NCBI RefSeq assembly: GCF_000718555.1
Contig: NZ_JOAN01000001.1
Span: 682,001 to 746,000, forward strand
Direction: 5' to 3'
DNA: 64,000 nucleotides
Source of the DNA: Micromonospora chokoriensis
GTDB lineage: Bacteria > Actinomycetota > Actinomycetes > Mycobacteriales > Micromonosporaceae
Both the position numbers and the translations under genes were made by a program. This document shows, in pieces, positions 8,414-18,347 of this stretch. The notes under the pieces were generated by a model, which was not told the origin of the DNA, searched no databases, and saw only the letters and a list, made by a program, of their open reading frames with translations. Within the stretch, counting starts at the first letter, position 1. Every line of letters starts with the position of its first letter.

Positions 8414-10273
8414 TCAGACGCGCCAGGTCCAGGCGTCGGCTACTCGAGTTGCTGGGCCGTAGAGCTTCTCTAGGGTTGCTCGGAGGGCCTCGGCGTGGGG
8501 GGCGTCGTCGGTGAGCGCCACGCAGGAGGCGCCCCAGAAGTCCGCGTCGCGGGTGGCCTGGCGGCGCTGCTCGTCACCGATGGCCGGTTGGTCGCCGCGC
8601 CGGGCGACATCCGCCAGCAGCGCGGAGGTTGGCTGCTTGAAGGTGCCCATCGCCGCGGTGCCACCCCTGCCGTACGGGCCGATGAAGAAGCCCTCCGGCA
8701 GCCCGAACCCGGCATCGGCGGCGGTCGCCCAGCGCATCGGCCAGGGCTCCTTCGGCGTGGGCAGCGGCACGGGGACCAGCACCCCGCCCGGGGCTACGCA
8801 CTGTCGCCAGTGACCGCCGGTGATGAATTCCGGCACCGCCGGTCGTCCGGTGGTCGGCAGGGGGGTCGGAAAGATCGGCAGCAGTGCCACGCCGACGGCC
8901 AGTGGCACCAGCCGCCGGGCCCGACCGGAGCTACGCAGGGCCCGGTCGACCGCGATCACCAGCAGCGTCGCGACGATTGGCAGCAACGCCAGCGCGAACC
9001 GCATCGGCAACGCGCCGTCCACCACCGGTAACCCGCCGATCAGGGCGTACGGGCCGGGTAGCGCGGTCCTGGTGCCGCCGAGCACCACCTCCGGGCCGAG
9101 CGAGAGCGCACCCATCACCAGGCCCGCCACGACACAGGCGAAGACCAGCCGGCGTCGCCCGACCCAGATCGCGCAGGCCACGGCGACCAGCAGCAGTGGC
9201 CAGCCGAGGAACGTGTTGTACTCGGCCGGGCCGGTGGTCAGCCGGGCGGATTCGTCGCTGCCGGCCACCGACAGCGGGGAGACCGTCCACCAGCTGCTCA
9301 GGTCGGCGGAGAAGTAGGCCGGGGTGAACATCCCGTCGGCGACTCCCTGTGGCCCGGCGAACTGGAACCACAGCGGATAGCCGAGCACCAGCAGGGCGAG
9401 CCCGGCGGCGATCGCCAACCCACCGGCGAAGCCGGGGAGGGCTCTGCGGGCCAGGTCCCGGTCTGCCACGGCGTAGCTGATCGCCATCACCAGCAGCGTG
9501 ATCGCGGCGAGGAAGAGCACCTCCTCGCCGATGAAGACCTGCGCGGTGACCGCGCCGGCCAGCCCCGCCGCGGAGGTGAACAGCCGACGCCGATCCAGCC
9601 CGCTGGGTCGGGTGCGGCCAGTCTCGTCGGGTGTCCCGAGCCCCGGGTCAGACGCCCGCAGCAGCCGGACCACCAGCCAGACGATCACCGGCACCAGCCA
9701 TTGGGCGGTCATGTGCAGGTGGCTGTTGGTCTGCGAGACCATGCCGGGCCCGAAGCCGCACAGGCCGCCGCCGAGCGCGGCGGCGAGTCGGCGAGCGCGC
9801 AGCGTCCGGTGGAACAGCAGGTACCAGGCGAGGGCGGTGCCGGCGAGATTGGCGGCGGCGAGCAGCGCGAAGGTGACCGGCGCGCCGAGCAGCAGGGTGA
9901 CCGGCGCGAAGAGGACGCCGAGTGCGATCACCGTGGTGTTGGCCATCAGGTTGACGCCGTCGGGGGCGTTGAGCCGGTCGGTGAGCAGGTCGAAGTCGCC
10001 GAGCAGCGCGCGGGCGTCCACCGCCAGGAACCACTCGTAGAGGGCCTGGTCCTCCGGGTTGAGCGCCAACGTGCGGCCGCCCGGGTCGGGCCACATCCCG
10101 TGGGTGAGCCAGCCGGCCAGCGCCGCGAAGATCAGAGCGGCCAGCAGGTCCACCCGGTGACGGCGGACGGCAGCCAGCAGCCGGGTGGCCCGAGGTCGGC
10201 GGTTGACCTGATCGGCGAGGCGGAATGCCTGCTCAGGGGCGGCGTCGGGGGCCGTGGGGGCTGCGCTGCTCAC
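8414..10273 (-). CDS. Large multispanning membrane protein, GT-C glycosyltransferase-like
   Basis: A 619-residue protein with a hydrophilic start and roughly twelve membrane helices. After the first helix comes an extracytoplasmic loop with acidic residues (LNPEDQALYEWFLAVDARALLGDF) and PDGVNLMANTT, the layout seen in GT-C type lipid-linked-sugar transferases. A C-terminal soluble domain of about 120 residues follows. The family is uncertain; it could be another polytopic envelope protein. GTG start. It is convergent with ndh, and the upstream side holds the tRNA gene on the other strand. Confidence 0.65.
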   Translation of the reverse strand: MSSAAPTAPDAAPEQAFRLADQVNRRPRATRLLAAVRRHRVDLLAALIFAALAGWLTHGMWPDPGGRTLALNPEDQALYEWFLAVDARALLGDFDLLTDRLNAPDGVNLMANTTVIALGVLFAPVTLLLGAPVTFALLAAANLAGTALAWYLLFHRTLRARRLAAALGGGLCGFGPGMVSQTNSHLHMTAQWLVPVIVWLVVRLLRASDPGLGTPDETGRTRPSGLDRRRLFTSAAGLAGAVTAQVFIGEEVLFLAAITLLVMAISYAVADRDLARRALPGFAGGLAIAAGLALLVLGYPLWFQFAGPQGVADGMFTPAYFSADLSSWWTVSPLSVAGSDESARLTTGPAEYNTFLGWPLLLVAVACAIWVGRRRLVFACVVAGLVMGALSLGPEVVLGGTRTALPGPYALIGGLPVVDGALPMRFALALLPIVATLLVIAVDRALRSSGRARRLVPLAVGVALLPIFPTPLPTTGRPAVPEFITGGHWRQCVAPGGVLVPVPLPTPKEPWPMRWATAADAGFGLPEGFFIGPYGRGGTAAMGTFKQPTSALLADVARRGDQPAIGDEQRRQATRDADFWGASCVALTDDAPHAEALRATLEKLYGPATRVADAWTWRV

Positions 10274-10376
10274 GGCACCGACCCTAATGTGGCCGGGCCG
10301 GCGGGGTACGCCGGGTCGCCGCAGACCAGCTACGGTGTCACTGCATCAGGCGTGTCGGCGCGCGCCGGTGCCACTC

Positions 10377-10460
10377 GCCCGGGTGGTGGAAAGGCAGACA
10401 CGGCCGCCTTAAAAGCGGCTGCCGAAAGGCGTGCGGGTTCGACCCCCGCCCCGGGCACCA
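10377..10460 (+). tRNA. bldA: tRNA-Leu(UAA), probable bldA
   Basis: An 84-base class II tRNA with CCA encoded. The acceptor stem is GCCCGGG (10377-10383) with CCCGGGC (10450-10456), followed by the discriminator A and CCA. The anticodon stem GCCGC/GCGGC (10403-10407 and 10415-10419) encloses the loop CTTAAAA, with anticodon TAA at 10410-10412. The variable arm GCC-GAAA-GGC and the T-arm with GGTTCGACC are present. It reads the UUA leucine codon. In Streptomyces the gene for this tRNA is bldA, a developmental regulator because TTA codons are rare. Three genes in this window carry TTA. Confidence 0.95.
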
Positions 10461-10563
10461 GTCGGCATACACATTCTCATTCGTGATCTCCAGGACTTGG
10501 CTGTGCCGTTTACTCTTGGAGGGCACGTTCACGTGCAAACGACCCCCTGAGGGAGGCCAGACA

Positions 10564-11379
10564 GTGAAGACCTCGAACCCGGTGCTCGCCCGGCTCGGCC
10601 AAGCGGCCGAGCGGGAGCGCTCCGCCGGGTACGCCCCGGCCGGGCCGTACGGACAGCCCGGCATTCCCCAGCAGTATCCGTCCGAGGCCGGCTACCCGGC
10701 CGCGCCGCCGACCGTGGCGCCCATGACCGTCGACGACGTGGTCGTCAAGACGGTTGCTCTGCTCGGCATCCTGGGCATCACCGCCGCAGCCGCCTGGGTG
10801 CTCGTGCCCGACGCGCTGGTCGGTACCGCCTGGATCGGTGCGGCGGTGGTCGGCCTGGTCCTCGGCTTGATCATTTCGTTCTCCCGGATGGCCAACCCGG
10901 CGCTCGTGATCGCGTACGCGGTCGTCGAGGGTGTCTTCGTCGGCATGGTCAGCAAGGCGTTCGAGACGGCCTACGACGGCATCGTGCTCCAGGCGGCAGC
11001 AGCCAGCTTCGGCATCTTCTTCCTGATGGCGATGCTCTACAAGGCGAAGGTCATCCGGGCCACCCCGGCCTTCGTCAAGGGCATGATCGCGGTGATGACC
11101 GGCCTCTTCGCGGTCATGATGATCAACCTGGTGCTGGCGCTGTTCGGCGTCAACACGGGCCTGCGCGACGGCAGCCCGCTGGCCATCGGCTTCAGCCTGG
11201 TCTGCATCGTGGTCGCCTCGCTGAGCTTCGTGCTCAGCTTCAAGGAGATCGAGGACGGCGTCCGGATGGGCCTGCCGCAGCGCTACTCCTGGGTGGCCGC
11301 GTTCGGCATCCTGGTCAGCCTGGTCTGGCTCTACATCGAGATCCTGCGCATGCTGAGCTACTTCCAGGGCGACGACTGA
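10564..11379 (+). CDS. Bax inhibitor-1/YccA family membrane protein (paralogue 1)
   Basis: A 271-residue protein with a proline/glycine-rich N-terminus (residues 1-50) and seven hydrophobic helices. The pattern MTVDDVVVKTVALLG at the start of helix 1 and the C-terminal EDGVRMGLPQRYSWVAAFGILVSLVWLYIEILRML match the BI-1/YccA family in which the first member is called YbhL/YccA-like. Family members are integral membrane proteins, some with calcium-leak or protease-associated roles; the role here is unknown. GTG start after GAGGGAGG. The next gene is a paralogue. Confidence 0.88.
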   Translation: MKTSNPVLARLGQAAERERSAGYAPAGPYGQPGIPQQYPSEAGYPAAPPTVAPMTVDDVVVKTVALLGILGITAAAAWVLVPDALVGTAWIGAAVVGLVLGLIISFSRMANPALVIAYAVVEGVFVGMVSKAFETAYDGIVLQAAAASFGIFFLMAMLYKAKVIRATPAFVKGMIAVMTGLFAVMMINLVLALFGVNTGLRDGSPLAIGFSLVCIVVASLSFVLSFKEIEDGVRMGLPQRYSWVAAFGILVSLVWLYIEILRMLSYFQGDD

Positions 11380-11399
11380 CCTCGTCCGCACTGTCGACC

Positions 11400-11433
11400 G
11401 GCGCCCGTCCCCACTCCGGTGGGGGCGGGCGCC
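11400..11433 (+). terminator. Strong GC hairpin between the two BI-1 genes
   Basis: A 14-bp stem with one G-U pair (11400-11413 with 11420-11433) and a 6-base loop (CTCCGG), 20 bases after the stop of the first paralogue. There is no U-tract. It probably separates transcription of the two genes or attenuates read-through. Confidence 0.6.
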
Positions 11434-11516
11434 GTCGTCCGCGCCGTTTGCCCGCCGCCGCCGGTCCGCCCGGGGCAGAGTGACTGCGAGGGGGTACGCG
11501 GGCGAAGGAGGCGGCG

Positions 11517-12275
11517 GTGCGCAGCAACAACCCGGTGCTCAACCGGCTGGACGAGACCGGCCGGGTGGAGGCCCGGGTGCTCGGTGCCCGTGACGTCGAG
11601 CCGATGACCGTCGACGACGTGGTGGTCCGTACCGTCGGGTTGTTGCTCGTCACCGGCGCTACCGCGGCGGTGTCCTGGGCGGTCATCCCCGACGCCGGGT
11701 GGCTGGGAGCGGCGCTGGCCGGCAGCGCGCTCGCCTCGATCGCGCTGGTCCTGGTCATCTCGTTTCGGCGGATCACCAACCCGGTGCCGATCGTCGGCTA
11801 CGCCCTCCTCCAGGGACTGCTGCTGGGGGTGGCGAGCCGCGCCTTCGAGCAGGTCTACCCGGGCATCGTGGTGCAGGCGGTGGCCGGCACCTTCGGCGTC
11901 TTCCTCGGCATGGCGGCGCTCTACCGGGCCCGGGTGATCCGGGCGACGCCCCGGCTCGCTCGCCTGGTGATCGGCACCCTGCTCGGCATCGCCGTGCTGA
12001 GCGTGGTCAACCTGGTGTCGTACCTGATCTCCGGGCGACCGGGCCTGGCGGTCTACAGCGTCAGCGGGGAGGTCGGCTGGCTGCCGTACGTCTTCTCGGT
12101 GGTGGCCATCATCGCCGGGGCGTTCAGCTTCATCCTCGACTTCGACCTGGTCGAGCGCTCGGTGCGCGACGGTCGACCCCGCCGGTACGCGTGGCTGAGC
12201 GCGTTCGGCCTGCTCACCGGGTTGGTCTTCCTCTACTGGCAGCTGCTGCGGCTGCTCAGCTACCTGCGCCGCTGA
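11517..12275 (+). CDS. Bax inhibitor-1/YccA family membrane protein (paralogue 2)
   Basis: A 252-residue protein. It shares with the preceding gene the start SNNPVLNRLD, the block MTVDDVVVRTVGLLL and the end DLVERSVRDGRPRRYAWLSAFGLLTGLVFLYWQLLRLLSYL, so it is a tandem duplicate. It lacks the Pro/Gly-rich N-terminal insert of the first copy and has diverged widely elsewhere. GTG start after GGAGG. Seven membrane helices are predicted by eye. Confidence 0.88.
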   Translation: MRSNNPVLNRLDETGRVEARVLGARDVEPMTVDDVVVRTVGLLLVTGATAAVSWAVIPDAGWLGAALAGSALASIALVLVISFRRITNPVPIVGYALLQGLLLGVASRAFEQVYPGIVVQAVAGTFGVFLGMAALYRARVIRATPRLARLVIGTLLGIAVLSVVNLVSYLISGRPGLAVYSVSGEVGWLPYVFSVVAIIAGAFSFILDFDLVERSVRDGRPRRYAWLSAFGLLTGLVFLYWQLLRLLSYLRR

Positions 12276-12321
12276 CGGCGGCGACCCGGCATGGTCGGTG
12301 CCGGCCGTAGACTCGACGGCG

Positions 12322-12642
12322 ATGAGCGCAGCGGAGTTGGACAAGGCCGTGCAGTTGTTGGTCGGTCAGATCGCGCACTGGCAGCAGCCACGGTGGGCGG
12401 CGGTCGCGACGGCCGGCAACGTGTCCCGTGCCGACCTGGTGCACCGCCTGGCGCAGGAGATCGCCAACCTGGCCGCCGACGCCGAGGGGGCGCCTCGTCG
12501 GGTCGTGCCCCGGCTCGACAACGACCTGGCCCTGCCCGACCAGCTGCGGGTGGTCACTGCGGACCTGCTCGCCGCCGACCCGGGGGCCGAGGCGTTGACC
12601 CGGGCCGCCGCCGAGGTGACGGCGACCCGCAGCGCGCTCTGA
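12322..12642 (+). CDS. Conserved hypothetical protein, 106 residues
   Basis: A small soluble, Ala- and Leu-rich protein (begins MSAAELDKAVQLLVGQIAHW) predicted to be mostly helical, with no signal or membrane segment. No family recognised. ATG start after a weak GACGGC context. It is convergent with, and ends 2 bases before, the thiolase gene on the other strand. Codon bias is normal for the window, supporting a real gene. Confidence 0.6.
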   Translation: MSAAELDKAVQLLVGQIAHWQQPRWAAVATAGNVSRADLVHRLAQEIANLAADAEGAPRRVVPRLDNDLALPDQLRVVTADLLAADPGAEALTRAAAEVTATRSAL

Positions 12643-12644
12643 GC

Positions 12645-13907
12645 TCAGCTCAGCCGTTCGAGCACCATGGCCATGCCCTGGCCACCGCCCACGCACATGG
12701 TCTCCAGACCGATGGTCTTGTCGTGCCACTCCAGCGCGTTGAGCAGGGTGCCGGTGATCCGGGCACCGGTCATGCCGAACGGGTGACCGACCGCGATGGC
12801 GCCGCCCATCACGTTCAGCTTCTCCTCCGGGATGCCCAACTGGCGGTAGGAGGGGATGACCTGTGCGGCGAACGCCTCGTTGATCTCGACGAGGTCGACG
12901 TCGCCGATGGTCATGCCGGCTCGGCGCAACGCCTGCCGGGACGCCTCGACCGGCCCGAGACCCATGATCTCCGGCGACAGGGCGGTCACCCCGGTCGAGA
13001 CGATCCGGGCCAGCGGAGTGAGCCCAAGCTCCTCGGCCCGCTGGGCGCTCATCACCACCACGGCAGCCGCGCCGTCGTTGAGCGGGCAGCAGTTGCCGGC
13101 GGTGATCCGACCGTCCGGGCGGAACACCGGCTTCAGGCCGGCGACCGCGTCGAGGGTGACGCCGGCCCGGGGCCCGTCGTCGGTGCTCACCACGGTGCCG
13201 TTCGGCGTGGTGATCGGGGTGATCTCGCGGGCCCAGAAGCCGTCCGCGATGGCTTTCTCCGCGAGGTTCTGGCTGCGTACGCCGAACTCGTCCATGTCGG
13301 CGCGGGTGACGTCGTACACCTGGGCCAGGTTTTCCGCGGTCTGCCCCATGGTCAGGTAGATGTCGGGCAGCTCACCGGCCTCGCGCGGGTCGGTCCACAC
13401 CTCGGCGTCGCCCTGGGAGCGGCGCTTCGAGCGCGCGCGGGCCGACCCGAAGCGTGGGTTCTCCCAGCCGCCGCCGACCAGGGCCTGCGCCTCGGGCGGT
13501 AGCCCGTCGGAGCTGCCCCGGGCATAGCGGGAGACCATCTCCACACCGGCGGAGACGAACACGTCGCCCTCGCCGGCCCGGATCGCGTGCATCGCCATCC
13601 GGGTGGTCTGCAACGACGAGGCGCAGTAGCGGGTCAGCGTGGCGCCGGGCACAGTGTCCAGACCGAGGAGGGTGGACACCACCCGGGCCATGTTGAAGCC
13701 CTGCTCGCCGCCGGGCAGGCCGCACCCGAGGTAGAGGTCGTCGATCGTGGTCGGATCGAGCGCGGGGATCTTGTCCAGCGCGGCCTGGACGATTGTCGCG
13801 GCGAGGTCGTCGGAGCGGACATCGCGCAGAGACCCCTTGTGCGCCCGGCCGATGGGGGAGCGGGCGGTGGCGACGATGACAGCGTCGCGGGACGACTCAA
13901 TCGGCAT
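12645..13907 (-). CDS. Acetyl-CoA acetyltransferase (thiolase)
   Basis: A 420-residue thiolase that cleaves or forms beta-ketoacyl-CoA in fatty acid oxidation or acetoacetyl-CoA metabolism. The nucleophile is in TRYCASSLQTT (Cys95). The NEAFAAQ motif, the GHPFGMTGAR histidine and the C-terminal CVGGGQGMA cysteine are intact. Length is a little above the usual 390-400, through an insert around residues 150-175. An acetoacetyl-CoA synthetase (49120) and an acyl-CoA dehydrogenase (40778) are in the window but not in the same operon. Confidence 0.93.
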   Translation of the reverse strand: MPIESSRDAVIVATARSPIGRAHKGSLRDVRSDDLAATIVQAALDKIPALDPTTIDDLYLGCGLPGGEQGFNMARVVSTLLGLDTVPGATLTRYCASSLQTTRMAMHAIRAGEGDVFVSAGVEMVSRYARGSSDGLPPEAQALVGGGWENPRFGSARARSKRRSQGDAEVWTDPREAGELPDIYLTMGQTAENLAQVYDVTRADMDEFGVRSQNLAEKAIADGFWAREITPITTPNGTVVSTDDGPRAGVTLDAVAGLKPVFRPDGRITAGNCCPLNDGAAAVVVMSAQRAEELGLTPLARIVSTGVTALSPEIMGLGPVEASRQALRRAGMTIGDVDLVEINEAFAAQVIPSYRQLGIPEEKLNVMGGAIAVGHPFGMTGARITGTLLNALEWHDKTIGLETMCVGGGQGMAMVLERLS

Positions 13908-13985
13908 GGACCAACGTTAACCCGCCGGTAACATGGCGCGGAAGAAGCCGGCGCGGCGGGAAATGTCACCCTGGCCGGGGGTGAT

Positions 13986-14798
13986 CTAGCGCCGGGTCGT
14001 GGCCGCCGCAGCGGCGACGACCGCGGGCAGCAGCGCGTGCGCCCACACCCGGTAGCCGTCGGCGGAGGGGTGGAACCCGTCCGGGCAGAGCGTCCCCGCG
14101 TCGGCCCGGAACACCGGCCCGGTCTCGGTGCCCAGGTCGACAACCGAACCGCCCGCCTCCAGCACTGCCGTGGTCTGCGCGCGGGCCACCCGACGCCCGG
14201 CCCAGCCGACCACCTGGCGCAACGGAGGCGCGATGGCACGCGCCGCGCCGAGATCGGGGCAGGTGCCCACCACCACCTCGACGCGCGCCTCGCGCAGCCG
14301 GTGCACCGCCGCACCGAGATAGGCCGCGGCGTCGGAGGGGCGGCGCAGCCCGGTGGCGTCGTTCGCGCCGATCAGGATCAGCGCCACGTCGGGCCGTTCG
14401 CCGAGCAGGGCTCGGGCCACCTGGGTGGCGAGGTCCGTCGAGCGGGACCCGGAGACGCCGACGCTGGACAGGTGCACCCGGCGGCCGGCCGGGCCCTCGG
14501 CGAGCAGGTTGGCCAACTGCCCGCCGATGGTGTCCGTCAGGCGGTCGACACCCACGCCCAGCGCCGACGAGTCGCCCAGCAGCACCAGCCGCAGCGGGGG
14601 AGCACCCGCCCGGCCGATGGTGGCGCGCAGGGCCAGGCCCAACTCCGGTTGGGCGTAGCGCCGGTGCCGGGCGACGAACGCCTCACCAGCGAGGACGGCG
14701 GCACCACCAACGGTGCCGGCGAGCAGCGAGAACGCCGCCGCCCGACCCAGTCGGCCGGCAAGGCCGGAGGTCACGCCCCGCCCGCTGCGCTCGTTCAT
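13986..14798 (-). CDS. SGNH/GDSL hydrolase (second of a coupled pair)
   Basis: A 270-residue protein with an N-terminal hydrophobic helix (about residues 20-40) that may be a signal anchor, then an SGNH esterase domain. Block I is LVLLGDSSALGVGV (Ser77), the Asn block is LILIGANDATG, and the C-terminal DGFHPSADGYRVWA carries the Asp/His pair. The ATG at 14798 overlaps the stop of the upstream SGNH gene (ATGA), so it is translationally coupled. Likely a secreted or membrane-tethered esterase or lipase; substrate unknown. Confidence 0.85.
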   Translation of the reverse strand: MNERSGRGVTSGLAGRLGRAAAFSLLAGTVGGAAVLAGEAFVARHRRYAQPELGLALRATIGRAGAPPLRLVLLGDSSALGVGVDRLTDTIGGQLANLLAEGPAGRRVHLSSVGVSGSRSTDLATQVARALLGERPDVALILIGANDATGLRRPSDAAAYLGAAVHRLREARVEVVVGTCPDLGAARAIAPPLRQVVGWAGRRVARAQTTAVLEAGGSVVDLGTETGPVFRADAGTLCPDGFHPSADGYRVWAHALLPAVVAAAAATTRR

Positions 14799-15847
14799 GC
14801 CAGTCCCTCCACTGTCGAGGTGTCCGAGGCGGACCCGTGCTGCGGCACCGCGCCGACACCGAAGAACGCCCGTCGGCGCAGCTGCGCCCACCGGCCGGCC
14901 GGCCCTCGGTCGCGGCCCCGGACCTGGACGCCACTGACCTCCGTGCCGGCGTGTCGGGCCGCCTCCTGCGCGGCCTCCGGCAGCGACCGTACGCCTCCGG
15001 CGCGCGTCGGTGTGGCCCGTCGCTCCGGCGTCGCGCCGAGAGCGGAGAGCATCGTCGGCAGGAGCGCGGCGGCGGCCATCGCGTACCCCTCGGCGGAGGG
15101 ATGGAACCGATCCCAGGCGAACATCCGGGTCGGCTCGGCCGCGAACCGGGGGCCGAGCAGATCACCGAGGGAGACCGTCCAGCCGCCCGCCTCGACCACG
15201 GCCACCGTCTGGGCCGCGGCGAGTTGCCGGCTCCAGCGGCGGGCCAGCCAGCGCAGAGGCGGCTGGATCGGGCGGATCGCGCCCAGGTCGGGGCAGGTAC
15301 CGACGACCACCTCGCAGCCGGCGTCGCGCAGGGTGTGCACCGCCTCGACCAGGTAGCGCACCGCCAACCCGCGCGGGGTGCGATTGGTGATGTCGTTGCC
15401 GCCGATGAGGATCACCGCGACATCGGGTCGGCACTCCAGTGCCGCCTCCACCTGGTGGCGCAGTGCCGCCGAGATGGCGCCGACCACCGCGAAGCGATGC
15501 AGTCGCACCGGCCGGTGCAGTCGACGGGACAGGCCGGTGGCGAGCAGCGCCCCGGGCGTCTCCCGACGGCGGTGCACGCCGTAGCCGGCCGCCGACGAGT
15601 CACCGAGCACGACCATGGTGAGCGCGGGACCGGGGAACTTCGCGCCGTACATCCCATCGCAGCGCGGCGGCGGCGCCTCGGCCATCGGAATGGTGCGTCG
15701 AGCCTGGCGGGCCTGACCGAGCAGCACCCCAGCGGTCGCCGCCGCGGTCGCCGCCGTGGCGCCCGTCCCGATGGCAGCCACGAGGGCGAAGCGCCGGGCC
15801 TGCCGCCAGCGCTCACCACCGGGTACGACGGAATTAGCCACCCCCAT
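14795..15847 (-). CDS. SGNH/GDSL hydrolase (first of a coupled pair)
   Basis: A 350-residue protein with an N-terminal hydrophobic helix (about residues 19-44) and an SGNH domain. Block I is VVLGDSSAAGYGV (Ser84), the Asn block is ILIGGNDITN, and DRFHPSAEGYAMA near residue 270 holds the Asp and His. It shares VEVVVGTCPDLGA/CEVVVGTCPDLGA with the next gene, so the pair arose by duplication. A C-terminal extension of about 70 residues is low in complexity and basic. The stop overlaps the start of the second hydrolase. Confidence 0.87.
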   Translation of the reverse strand: MGVANSVVPGGERWRQARRFALVAAIGTGATAATAAATAGVLLGQARQARRTIPMAEAPPPRCDGMYGAKFPGPALTMVVLGDSSAAGYGVHRRRETPGALLATGLSRRLHRPVRLHRFAVVGAISAALRHQVEAALECRPDVAVILIGGNDITNRTPRGLAVRYLVEAVHTLRDAGCEVVVGTCPDLGAIRPIQPPLRWLARRWSRQLAAAQTVAVVEAGGWTVSLGDLLGPRFAAEPTRMFAWDRFHPSAEGYAMAAAALLPTMLSALGATPERRATPTRAGGVRSLPEAAQEAARHAGTEVSGVQVRGRDRGPAGRWAQLRRRAFFGVGAVPQHGSASDTSTVEGLA

Positions 15848-15997
15848 ACCGCGACATTATCGCGCGGGCCCGACACGCCGCTGTCGTCGTGACGGCACCC
15901 GGGTGCCTGGAAACCGACGCGACGGGGTACCTGTGCTCCAGAGGCCGGCCGACTTGCGCCGACCCGCCATGCTGATCCGGCGGAGAGGAGCACGACG

Positions 15998-16354
15998 ATG
16001 GGTAAGACACTGAAGCGCAGCGCGGCGTTCACGGCCCTGGCCCGGGCCTTCGCGGCCGGGGCACGCAATGGGCCGTCGATGGGCACGCGGTTGGCCGCGC
16101 TGCCCCGGATGATCCGAGCCACCGCCAAGGGGGAGTACGACGGTGGCCTTCGGCTGGCCCTGATGACGGCGGCGACGGCGTACATCGTCTCGCCGATCGA
16201 CCTGCTCCCGGAGATCCCGCTGGCGATCTTCGGGCTGGCGGACGACGCCGTCATGATCACGTGGTTGGCCGGCAGCGTGCTCGCCGAGACCGAGCGCTTC
16301 CTGGAGTGGGAGACCCGCCGCAGCTCGGTCATCCCCGGGGGGCTGGTGCCCTGA
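15998..16354 (+). CDS. DUF1232 (YkvA-like) small membrane protein
   Basis: A 118-residue protein with the DUF1232 core IVSPIDLLPEIPLAIFGLADDAVMI near residues 67-92, a hydrophobic segment on each side of the DLLP turn. These proteins are common in actinomycetes and their function is unknown. ATG start after GGAGAGGAGC. Not in an obvious operon: cbs begins about 70 bases downstream with its own ribosome site. Confidence 0.85.
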   Translation: MGKTLKRSAAFTALARAFAAGARNGPSMGTRLAALPRMIRATAKGEYDGGLRLALMTAATAYIVSPIDLLPEIPLAIFGLADDAVMITWLAGSVLAETERFLEWETRRSSVIPGGLVP

Positions 16355-16426
16355 CGACACGTACGCTGGGCGGCGAGGAAACGTCTTCCCGGCCGCCACC
16401 GCCGGCGCCGCAACGAAGGGCACACC

Positions 16427-17797
<1,371 letters not shown>

Positions 17798-17807
17798 CCC
17801 GCCCTCT

Positions 17808-17835
17808 GCCCCACTCCCACGCCCGGGGGTGGGGC
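17808..17835. terminator. Hairpin between convergent cbs and GNAT genes
   Basis: GCCCCAC (17808-17814) pairs with GTGGGGC (17829-17835), with further C/G runs able to pair inside. It fills the 40-base gap between two convergent stop codons, so it can serve both strands. Confidence 0.5.
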
Positions 17836-17837
17836 GC

Positions 17838-18347
17838 TCAGAGCGGGCGGGTGTAGCGGAGTTGGGGCGTGAGGGCCGCGCCGATGTGCTCCTCGCGCTC
17901 CACTCCGGTAGGTGTCCAGCCGCCGCGCTCGTAGAAGGCGCGAGCGTGAGCGTTGTCCCGGAGCACCCAGAGCACGGCCCGCCGCCATCCTCGGGCCCGC
18001 ATGGCGTCCAGGGCGTCCACCATCAGCGCGCGGCCAACGCCGCGGCCCTGCTCGGCCGGGTCGAGGTGGATCGCGTTGAGCAGCCCGGTGGTCGGGTCGT
18101 CCTCGTCGTCCGGGCCCAGGTGGCTGAAGCCGGCCAACACCCCGGCCCGCTCGGCCACGGTCATCCGGTGGGTGTCCCGCTCCCAGATCCACCGCTCGAC
18201 CCAGTACCGGCCCATCGCCTCCGGTGTCGGGTCGGCCAGCGCCTCGGCCGGCAGGAAGGCGGAGTACGCGGCGACCCGGGAGCGCTGGTGCAGGGCACCC
18301 ACCGCCATCAGGTCGCCTTCGGTCGCGGTGCGGAGCGTGACGATCAT
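17838..18347 (-). CDS. GNAT family N-acetyltransferase
   Basis: A 169-residue acetyltransferase. The acetyl-CoA binding motif A reads [19 protein letters not shown] (about residues 94-112), preceded by the beta-strand NAIHL and followed by the C-terminal [13 protein letters not shown] motif. Substrate unknown. The ATG overlaps the stop of the RNase Z gene (ATGA), so it is the second gene of that operon. Confidence 0.88.
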   Translation of the reverse strand: MIVTLRTATEGDLMAVGALHQRSRVAAYSAFLPAEALADPTPEAMGRYWVERWIWERDTHRMTVAERAGVLAGFSHLGPDDEDDPTTGLLNAIHLDPAEQGRGVGRALMVDALDAMRARGWRRAVLWVLRDNAHARAFYERGGWTPTGVEREEHIGAALTPQLRYTRPL

